A DNA stretch of 64,000 nt from G963422445 sp963422445 (GTDB lineage Bacteria > Pseudomonadota > Alphaproteobacteria > Thalassobaculales > Thalassobaculaceae): NCBI GenBank assembly GCA_963422445.2, contig OY729512.2, positions 5,642,001-5,706,000 on the forward strand, written 5' to 3'. Below the pieces are notes generated by a model. The model saw only the letters and a list, made by a program, of their open reading frames with translations. It was not told the origin of the DNA and made no database searches. Of the stretch, positions 33,100-40,988 are shown in pieces (within the stretch, counting starts at the first letter, position 1; every line of letters begins with the position of its first letter). A program made the position numbers and the translations under genes.

Positions 33100-33995
33100 G
33101 GTCGAAGCTCCATGGAACCGGCGACTGTTTGCACGGCCTCCATCGCGAGCGAATCGTCGAAGTGGAGATACCGCAGCGTGGTCGCCGCATCGCGATGCCC
33201 GAGCAGGCGACCGATCGTCAACACGGTCTCGCCCCGGCGCAGCGCGAAGCTGGCGTAGGAGTGCCGAAGGTCGTGGAGCCGCACATCCGGCAACCCGGCC
33301 GCCACCCGAATTCCCCGCCAGTGTCGGTACAGGGTTTCCGTGCACATGGGGCCGTCGTCCCTTCTGGCCGGAAAGACCCAGACCGACGTCTTTCTGAGAG
33401 TCGCCAGGACACGGCGGCTCGCGCCGGAGAGCCACACGGTTCGCGGTCCGGTCTTGCCGTCGCGAAGGTATAGATTACCTTCCCGGTAGTCGTCCCACCG
33501 GAGATGCCGAAGTTCGCCCTGGCGGCAGCCGGTGAGGATCAACAGGCGCACAAGGGCAACCGCGTCCCGGGCTTTGCGTTCGCGTTCAGCGAGTACGGTA
33601 CCAAGTCGACGGATCTCGGCAACGGTAAGAAAGCGGCAGCGTCCCGGCGCGCGGTACCTCCGCACACCCGCGCAGGGATTGCTGTTTGCGGGACGAAACC
33701 CCAGCCGTTCCGCTTCGCGGAACACAGCCGAGAGCACAGGCAACGCGCGGTTCGCCGCGGCCGGTGTGGCGTGCAGGGAAGCGAACCACTGCCGGACCTC
33801 GCCCGGAGAGACGTCCGCAACAGGTCTCTGCGCGAAGGACGGCATGATCTGATTCCGCAGATAGCAGCGGTTGACCGCCAGCGTGCGAGGCTTCCACAGG
33901 CGCGACTGGCGATAGATGACCGAATGGGCCAGAGATTCGAATAGGGCTGTTGGCTTTTCATGCAAGGCGTTGTGCTCCATGATGTAAGGGAACAT
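33096..33995 (-). CDS. Tyrosine recombinase 2, paired with recombinase 1
   Basis: A 299-residue tyrosine recombinase (an alternative ATG five codons in). All catalytic residues are present: Arg158 (TGCRQGE), Lys181 (DGKTG), His241 and Arg244 (RLHDLRHSY), His267 (LLGHRD), Tyr276 (LRYLHF). Its N-terminal domain differs from that of recombinase 1, but the C-terminal cores are clearly related, so the pair may act as a heterotetramer, as in XerC/XerD or RIT-type recombinases. It is the first gene of the minus-strand unit and divergent from the DUF499 ATPase gene, with 87 bp between starts. Confidence 0.9.
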   Translation of the reverse strand: MFPYIMEHNALHEKPTALFESLAHSVIYRQSRLWKPRTLAVNRCYLRNQIMPSFAQRPVADVSPGEVRQWFASLHATPAAANRALPVLSAVFREAERLGFRPANSNPCAGVRRYRAPGRCRFLTVAEIRRLGTVLAERERKARDAVALVRLLILTGCRQGELRHLRWDDYREGNLYLRDGKTGPRTVWLSGASRRVLATLRKTSVWVFPARRDDGPMCTETLYRHWRGIRVAAGLPDVRLHDLRHSYASFALRRGETVLTIGRLLGHRDAATTLRYLHFDDSLAMEAVQTVAGSMELRP

Positions 33996-34036
33996 GCATT
34001 GGTGAAGGTACGGTCGCGGCCTGGTGGATGGCCCCA

Positions 34037-34050
34037 GTCCGCTTGCGGAC
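34037..34050. promoter_or_regulatory. Perfect dyad between recombinases and ATPase gene
   Basis: GTCCGC-TT-GCGGAC is a 14-bp palindrome in the 87-bp divergent spacer (33,996-34,082). It could be an operator controlling both directions or a recombinase core-binding site. No clear -10/-35 boxes are visible around it. Confidence 0.4.
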
Positions 34051-34082
34051 CGAGGCGGCGACACTCGCCCAAGAGGGGATCT

Positions 34083-37000
34083 ATGGCGACGACCAACCGC
34101 GAACGCGTAGGCAAGGCGCTGGAACTGCTGCGCAGTGGACTCGCGCCGTACGTGGAGCGCGAGATACGAGCCCAATCGAAACGGGTGCCGCTAGAGAGGA
34201 TCCGGCGCTACGCGGACGACCCTCGCTTGGCGGACAAGCCTATAGAGCGCTGGGACGCCTCCGGTCTGTTGCGGCTCATGACCGACGTCTGGCGCGAGGT
34301 GTTCCAGGACACGCTCGGACACAGCGGCCGCAGCCTGGTGTCGGAACTGCGCGATTTCCGGAACAAGTGGGCGCATCAAGAGCGCTTCTCCAGCGACGAC
34401 ACGGACCGTACGCTCGACTCGGTGGAGCGCTTGCTCGCAGCGGTTTCGGCGCCGCAGGCGGCGGAGGTCGGGCGGATGAAGATGGACCTCCGCCGCCTGG
34501 TGTTCGACGAGCAGGTGCGCGGCGAGACCCGGCGGGTTGCGTCCCGTCAGTTGGACGCGCTCGCCATCTCAGGCGTCAAGGCTTGGAGGGACATCGTCGA
34601 GCCGCACGACGACGTTGCTACCGGACGGTATCAACAGGCGGAGTTCGCGGCGGACCTGGGTCAGGTGCACCGGGGCCAAGGCGTCGACGAATACCGCGAT
34701 CCGGCGGAGTTCTTTCGGCGGACGTACCTTACGGCGAGTCTGAAGTCGCTGCTCGTCGGCGCGATCCGTCGTCTCTCGGGCACGGGCGGCGACCCGGTCA
34801 TCCAGCTCCAGACCAATTTCGGCGGCGGCAAGACGCACTCCATGCTGGCGCTATACCATCTGTTCTCGGGCATCGACGTCCAGACCGTTTCGGGATTGGG
34901 AGAGGTGCTCGAAGAAGCCGGCATCAGCCGGGTTGAGCCCGTACGGCGCGTAGTGCTGGTCGGCACTCAGATTTCGCCTGGCGATCCCGAGGCGAAGGCC
35001 GATGGAACGATCGCCCGAGCGCTTTGGGGCGAGCTGGCGTACCAGCTCGGCGGCCGGAAGGCATACGAGCGGGTGCGCGTCGACGACGAACACGCGACCA
35101 ACCCGGGCCACAAGCTGCGCGAGTTGCTGGATGACTACGGACCGTGCGCGATACTGATCGACGAATGGGTGGCCTACGCCCGTCAACTCCATGACGAACC
35201 GGGTCTGCCGGGGGGAACATTCGAGACCCAGTTCACGTTCGCGCAGGCGCTGACAGAGGCGGTCAAGCTGACTGAGAACTGCCTACTGATGGTTTCCCTA
35301 CCTGCGTCCGACCAGGGCAGCGGTTCAAGCGCCGACGTCGACGATTCGGAGGTGGGAGGCGTGCGCGGACGCGATGCTCTGGAGAGGTTGCGCAACGTCA
35401 TCGCGCGCGTCGAGTCGCCTTGGCGACCGGCGACGGCCGAGGAAGGTTTCGAGATCGTCAGGCGGCGGCTGTTCAAGCCGCTGGCCGACGAGCAAGCCTT
35501 CAAGCAGAGGGACGTCACCGCGCGAGCGTTCTTCGAACTTTACCGGACGCACCCCGCGGAGTTTCCGGCAGCTTGCGCGACGATGGACTACGAACGCCGC
35601 ATTCAGGCCGCCTATCCGATCCATCCGGAGGTGTTCGACCGCCTTTACACCGACTGGTCCTCGCTCGCGAGGTTCCAACGCACACGCGGCGTGCTGCGCC
35701 TGATGGCGGCAGTTATCCACAGCCTGTGGGAGATCGGGGACCGCAGTCCTCTGATTCAGCCCTGGAACGTCCATCTGGACAATCCGCGCGTGCAGAACGA
35801 ACTCACGCGATATCTCTCCGACAACTGGACGCCGGTGATCGAGAAGGATGTCGACGGCGCCAACTCGCTGCCAGTCGCGATCGACGACGACGCGCCTAAT
35901 CTCGGCAAACTCCGCGCCACGCAACGGGTCGCGCGCACGATCTATCTTGGCTCGGCGCCGATCGCCGAGGCGGCGCGACGGGGAATCGAGGAAACTCGGA
36001 TCAAGCTCGGCTGCGTTGTGCCGGCGGAGGCACCGGCCGTGTTCGGCGACGGACTTCGCCGTCTCGCCGTTCGGGCCACTTATCTCTACCAGGACAGCAC
36101 GCGCTACTGGTACGACATCCAGCCGACTGTCGCAAAGTTGGCGGAGGATCGGGCGGAAGAATTGCGTCGCGACCCAGATGCGGTGGTTTCGGAGCTCGAA
36201 GACCGGCTCAGGGTCGACCTGCGCGAGAAGGGCGCGTTCGCGCGCGTTCACACGTTCCCGAAATCGCCTGCGGACGTGGCCGACGAGAGCGACGCCCGGC
36301 TTGTCGTGCTGCCACCCGATACGCACTATGTCCGCGGAGCGGACAATCCCGCCCAGGCGTTGGCAGCCGCGATCCTGGAGTCGCGCGGCGCGGCGCCGAG
36401 GATGTTCCGCAACGCCTTGGTGTTTCTGGCAGCGGACCGAGCGCGACATCAGGAACTGGACGACGCGCTGCGACGGTTCCTGGCCTGGAAATCGATCGTC
36501 AAAGACGTGGAGAGGCTCAACCTGGACCCTCACCAGGCAGGTCAGGCTCGTGCTCAACAGGACACGGCAGGTGCAACGGTTCGGGCGAGGGTTCCGGAGA
36601 CCTATCGATGGCTGCTCGTTCCCGAGCAGCAGTCACCGAATTCCGACATATCCTGGAAGTCGCTGAGCCTGTCCGCGTCGGGCCCGCTTGCGGAACGGAC
36701 CTCGCGTCGGCTCCAGAGCGAGGAACTCTTGGTGGCCGATTTGGGCCCCACCGTGCTGCGACTGCATCTGGACGGTGTACCGCTTTGGCGCGGCGATCAT
36801 GTCGGCGTACGCCAGTTGACGGAAGACTTCGGACAATACCTGTACCTGCCGCGGCTCACGAATGCAGATGTGCTTGTTCGCGCAATCAAGGGTGGCGTCG
36901 GGCTCCTGACCTGGGAACACGATACGTTCGCGTTCGCCGACGGATTCGACGAGATCGCGAAGCGTTATCGTGGATTACGAATCACGCACGGTGTCGATAT

Positions 37001-37406
37001 CACTCGCGACAGCAGCGGCCTGGTTGTCGAATCGACGGTTGCACGCTCCCAGATCGATGCCGAAACTCCGAACTCGACTCAGCCAGAACGAGCATCTCCG
37101 CCCGCTTCCGATCCGGGGAAGTCCGGTCGGCCCGTCGAATCTCCGAACCGCGAGCGAATCGAGCGAGTTGATCCTCGCCGGTTCCACGCGACGGCGACGC
37201 TCAATCATGCGCGCATTGGCCCGGAAGCCGGTCGGATTGCGGAAGAGGTCGTCTCTCACCTGGATGGTCTGGTGAATTCGGAGGTGCGAATCACACTCGA
37301 GATCGAGGTGAAGGTGCCTTCCGGCGTGCCGGAGCATGTCGAACGGATCGTTACCGAAAACAGCACAAGCCTGCGTTTGGATGCGCATGCCTTCGAGAAG
37401 GACTGA
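34083..37406 (+). CDS. HEPN-DUF499 ATPase, Hma-type defence
   Basis: A 1,107-residue protein. The ATG (MATTNRERVGKALEL) follows AGAGGGG at 6 nt; an upstream start is open but not protein-like. The N-terminus is a Swt1-type HEPN domain with R-x4-H-type ELRDFRNKWAHQER (residues about 85-98), the motif of HEPN RNases. DUF499 follows, with P-loop QTNFGGGKTHSMLALYHLFS (near 245) and Walker B CAILIDEWVAYARQ (near 355). The C-terminus is a small separate domain (VSHLDGLVNSEVRITLEIEV). In related systems this ATPase gene lies directly after the DUF1156 gene; here hicBA and the recombinase cassette separate them. It is the probable effector or sensor ATPase of the system. Confidence 0.88.
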   Translation: MATTNRERVGKALELLRSGLAPYVEREIRAQSKRVPLERIRRYADDPRLADKPIERWDASGLLRLMTDVWREVFQDTLGHSGRSLVSELRDFRNKWAHQERFSSDDTDRTLDSVERLLAAVSAPQAAEVGRMKMDLRRLVFDEQVRGETRRVASRQLDALAISGVKAWRDIVEPHDDVATGRYQQAEFAADLGQVHRGQGVDEYRDPAEFFRRTYLTASLKSLLVGAIRRLSGTGGDPVIQLQTNFGGGKTHSMLALYHLFSGIDVQTVSGLGEVLEEAGISRVEPVRRVVLVGTQISPGDPEAKADGTIARALWGELAYQLGGRKAYERVRVDDEHATNPGHKLRELLDDYGPCAILIDEWVAYARQLHDEPGLPGGTFETQFTFAQALTEAVKLTENCLLMVSLPASDQGSGSSADVDDSEVGGVRGRDALERLRNVIARVESPWRPATAEEGFEIVRRRLFKPLADEQAFKQRDVTARAFFELYRTHPAEFPAACATMDYERRIQAAYPIHPEVFDRLYTDWSSLARFQRTRGVLRLMAAVIHSLWEIGDRSPLIQPWNVHLDNPRVQNELTRYLSDNWTPVIEKDVDGANSLPVAIDDDAPNLGKLRATQRVARTIYLGSAPIAEAARRGIEETRIKLGCVVPAEAPAVFGDGLRRLAVRATYLYQDSTRYWYDIQPTVAKLAEDRAEELRRDPDAVVSELEDRLRVDLREKGAFARVHTFPKSPADVADESDARLVVLPPDTHYVRGADNPAQALAAAILESRGAAPRMFRNALVFLAADRARHQELDDALRRFLAWKSIVKDVERLNLDPHQAGQARAQQDTAGATVRARVPETYRWLLVPEQQSPNSDISWKSLSLSASGPLAERTSRRLQSEELLVADLGPTVLRLHLDGVPLWRGDHVGVRQLTEDFGQYLYLPRLTNADVLVRAIKGGVGLLTWEHDTFAFADGFDEIAKRYRGLRITHGVDITRDSSGLVVESTVARSQIDAETPNSTQPERASPPASDPGKSGRPVESPNRERIERVDPRRFHATATLNHARIGPEAGRIAEEVVSHLDGLVNSEVRITLEIEVKVPSGVPEHVERIVTENSTSLRLDAHAFEKD

Positions 37407-37456
37407 CAGCCGTATTAAAGCGTGCACGCCGCAGTCATCATTCTGTTTGGTTGAGA

Positions 37457-37471
37457 GGCACCCGAGGTGCC
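37457..37471. terminator. Hairpin between convergent ATPase and relaxase genes
   Basis: GGCACC-CGA-GGTGCC forms a 6-bp stem, extendable by flanking TGAG/CTCA with a bulge. It lies in the 104-bp gap between the convergent stops at 37,406 and 37,511, so it could terminate in either direction. Confidence 0.5.
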
Positions 37472-37510
37472 CCAGCCTCATTGTAGCTGACGGCGGGTTG
37501 CAGATCTGTG

Positions 37511-40428
37511 TCACAGCCCCAGTTCTTGTTCGATACGTTTCGGCTCCGGTGCCTTGTCGGGCACACGATCCTTGCTTCTATCTGTTAGTCCATCCGGCGC
37601 ATTGTCAGCTTCGACCGCTTTCGCCGCCTTCCCGGGTGTCTCGCGCTCACCGATCCCTTCGAGCGCCGATATCCGCTCGTCGGTGACCGCTTCGAGCTGC
37701 TCGCGCAGTGCCTTGGCGTCGTCGGTCACGATCTCGGCCCGGTCCCGCGCCCGGCTGATCTCGACGTAGAAGCTCTTCTGCGTGGTCAGGTGCGGATGGT
37801 TCGCCTCCATGGCAGCGATCACGTTGTCGACAGTGCGGCCCTGGAACGCGTGCACGGTCGAGGCCCAGGCGTGGTCGAGATGGCGCAGCTGCGGATCGCC
37901 TTCGTTCAGGCTCAACATGCGCCCGTCTTCGAGGCGGAAGGACAACCGGCCGCCGTTCACCGCCACCACGTCGGCAGTGTGGCTGTTGACGAGCCCGAGC
38001 GCGGTGTCGTTGCGGGTCCAGCGGACCCGGTCGCCGGCGCGGAGCTCGATCGCCTCTTCCTGGTAGACCTCGCTGCCGCCCCGCCGTCCGGCGATCTCGC
38101 CGGGTTTCCAGCGCACGGTGCCGCCCTCGCCCCCATCAAGCAAGACCTCCCTTCTCGCGTGATCGACACCGGCCACGCGGCTTTCCTCGCCCTTCTCGAC
38201 CCCGATCCGCTTGTAGGGCCGGTGGAAGGCCACCACATCTCCTACTGCGTAGTTGGCGCTGAGCGCCTTCTCCGCGTTGATGTAGCTCTTCGAGACCAGC
38301 CGATCGCTCTGGAGCGCGGGACCGTGGATGCGGCCCTCGCGGGCGAGGCGCTCGCGGACATGGCCGTTGATGGCTTGGCGCAATTCGTGGCTCGGGGCCA
38401 TCACTCCGGTGCGGTCGCGCTCGGCCGGGGAGAGCGTGAGCCACCGCGCGGCGACAGCGCCTGCGATGTTATCCGCCTTCACCTCGGCGACGTTCGCCCC
38501 GAGCTTTTCGAACGCCTTGCCGATCTCACCGGTGAGGCTCGCCTCGACCGCGGCCTGCAGCTCGGGATCGCGCTGGCGCATGATCTCGTCCATGACGGCG
38601 GTCTTCATGCCCGCCTGCTGCAACTGCGCGAACGGCTTGCCGGCATCGACGGCGTCGAGCTGCTTCGAGTCACCGACGAGCACAACCCGAGGGATGCGCA
38701 GAACATTCGCGATCCGGAGCAGGTCGCGGGCCTGGACGGTGGAGGCGAGGGATCCTTCGTCCACCACCAACACGGTCTTCGCGAACGCGGCGCGCAGTTC
38801 GCGCTCGCCCTTCTTCGAAAGGCGCGCTTGCGCGACGCCGGCGTTGCGGGCGAGGAAGAACTGCAGCGTCTCGCCGTCGATGCCGGCCTCCGCGCCGAGC
38901 GTCCTCGCCGCCGAGGCCGACGGCGCGAGCCCCATCATGCGGTAGCCGCTCTTTCCCGCGAGCGCCTGGACGCGCCTCAGCATGGCGGTCTTGCCGGTGC
39001 CGGCATAGCCCTGGACGCCGACCACGCGGTCCTTCGCGCCGAGGATGAGCTTGACCGCCTCCCGCTGCCCGTGGGTTAGCGGTCCCCTGTGCAGGCGCGC
39101 GCTCACCATCCAGCTTCGCATCACCGGCCGCCCACGGGCCTGACCGTCGCGCATCAGCCCGATCGTCTCGCGCTCGTCGGCGAGCGCCTTGTCCGTCGTC
39201 ATCCCGTCGCCCGCCTCGTGTGCGGGCGCGGCGTGGAGCGTGCCGGCCTTCTGGAGAGTGCCCACCGCCTTCTCCGCCGCATCGACGGCGACCGCGCCGG
39301 GCCGCCAGGCGAGGGCGGCGGCGAGCAGGTCGGCGCGGGAGAACACCGCCTCCCGCTCCGCGAGGTGGGAGACCGCCCAGTCCACGGCCTCGGCTTCCGG
39401 GGTTTTCGTTGCGGCGTCCGGCCCTGCAGGGCCAGCCTTCGCAAATTCGTCGACGCCCGCCGCCGGCTCCGGCCCCGCGCCGTCCGCTTCCCGACCCGGG
39501 GCCCGCTCCCCGCCGGTCGCCCGCAACAGGGAATCGGCGACCAATGCGCGGGCATTGAACCCGAGTTCGGCCGCCTGCCTCCGCCAGATCTCCTGGAGCG
39601 CTGCCTTGTCGATGTCGCGCTTGTGCGCCCGGGTCATCAGGGCCGCGCGCTCGGCGAGGCGCTGGTTGTCCGCTGTGCCGACGCCGCCTCGATCTCGGCG
39701 CGCCGGGTCGAGAACGCCTCGATGACCTCGCGGGGCACGCCCGCGATCTCGAAGCGCCCGTCGGCATGGCTCTTCTCGATGCCGTAGCCGAGCCCGGCAA
39801 GGCCTTGTGCGAGTTCGCTGCGGTAGACCATCCCGATCAGTTTCTGCTGGCGGTAGAGCGACTCGTTCGCCATGGTCCGCCATTTGCCGTCTCCGCCCTG
39901 CACCATGTTGGCGAGCACGGCGTGGGTATGAAGCTGGGGGTCGAGGTTGCGGGACGTGTCATGGCGGAACGTTGCCGCCACAACCCTTTGGTTGCCGGCC
40001 CGGACTATCTTTCCCGTCCCCGGATCCCGCATGCGGGTCTCGGCGGCGTTGCCCTCGACCCAGGCAAGCGTGCGTGCGACGGTCCGGTCATGGGCCTCGA
40101 CCACGCGGCCGTCGCCGCCGACCAGCGCGGCGAGAGACACGGACTTGGGCGCACTGAACGTCAGGTCGCGGCCGGGGCGATGGATGCGGTTGCCGTCCCT
40201 GTCGAGGCGTCCCAGGCGCTTTCCCGATCCGTCCGGCACCTCGCCTTCGAGTACCGCGCGGAACGTCTCCGGGTCGACCGGGCCTTCGAGGCCCAGCCCC
40301 TCGGCGCCCTTTCCGGCTCAGGCGCTGGCGGCCCTGTGGGCAGGGTCGTCCTTCGCGTAGTAGCCGTCGCGCTCGTAGTAGGACGTACCTTGCGCGGGCG
40401 AGGCGACGGCGCCGATGGAGACGACCAT
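37511..40428 (-). pseudogene. MobF relaxase-helicase (TraI/TrwC type), broken
   Basis: A relaxase that would nick oriT and unwind the transferred strand. The ATG at 40,428 overlaps the upstream stop. The N-terminus has the MobF tyrosines (TSYYERDGYYAKDD), then a TGA at 40,318-40,320 in place of the Trp expected in AASA-W-AGKGAE. The body continues with SAPKSVSLAAL and the metal-binding LDPQLHTHAVLANMV. Near 39,670 the frame shifts at EIEAA, after which ADNQRLAERAALMTRAHKRD, the helicase Walker A VQGYAGTGKTAMLRR and VLVVDEGSLAS follow to a normal end. Total about 970 residues, the family size. Two lesions make transfer unlikely unless supplied in trans. Confidence 0.85.
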
Positions 40429-40871
40429 CAGAGCCACTCGCAGGCCGGACGGCCGTCAGCGCCGCCGGCCGCGTCATCGTCATCCCCGGCATCCGGACCG
40501 GAAGCCGTGCTGTCCCGCCCACCGGGCGCGGCGGCGCGGTCGGGGGCCGAAGACTCGCCCAGCGCGTCACCGCCGCTTGCATCGCCCGTCCCCGCCACCT
40601 CGCCGGAACCGTCCGCTGGCCGCGCGGTGCCGGCGGGGGCTTCTGTGGCCCGGTCCAGCTCGCCGACCGTCGTCTCTGCATCCATTGGCTTGGCCTCCGC
40701 GCCGGCCGATCCGGTACGGGCCGGCTTCCGTTCGGGTTTGGGCGGCGGGAGGATCGGGAGCTCGCCCCGAGGGTCCGCCGCTTCCGGTGCGGCATCCGCT
40801 TCGGTCTCCGTCGGTCCGGGAGGCCTGGCTGCCGCCCCTGCCTCGTCCCGGCCGGCGTGCCGCCGCGGCAC
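40428..40871 (-). CDS. Disordered, acidic/Pro-rich ORF before the relaxase
   Basis: Its stop (TGA) overlaps the relaxase ATG. Composition is Ala/Pro/Asp/Glu-rich with no domain (for example ILPPPKPERKPARTG, DAGDDDDAAGGADG). A Trp-rich basic stretch just upstream in the same frame (IRAEKWQRWAKAAERF) suggests the real gene starts earlier, but no ATG/GTG is available before the IS1634 end at 40,989, so its 5' end may have been removed. Start used here: GTG 40,871. Function unknown. Confidence 0.35.
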   Translation of the reverse strand: MPRRHAGRDEAGAAARPPGPTETEADAAPEAADPRGELPILPPPKPERKPARTGSAGAEAKPMDAETTVGELDRATEAPAGTARPADGSGEVAGTGDASGGDALGESSAPDRAAAPGGRDSTASGPDAGDDDDAAGGADGRPACEWL

Positions 40872-40988
40872 GAACCGCTCGGCGGCCTTGGCCCATCTTT
40901 GCCACTTTTCGGCTCGAATTGGCTGATTTCGGGCATTCCGTGACTCTAAAGCACTGATTTTGTTGGATTGTGGTTCTGGAAATCGATT

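Noticed and set aside
32227..33995. The recombinase pair as the ICE's own integrase
   Set aside because: They lie inside the defence island and lack a DUF4102 domain; the P4-type integrase at 51,656-52,915 by the chromosomal side fits that role better.
34028..34936. Alternative frames over the DUF499 ATPase and methyltransferase genes
   Set aside because: Low-complexity shadows of the real genes, with no start signals or recognisable motifs.
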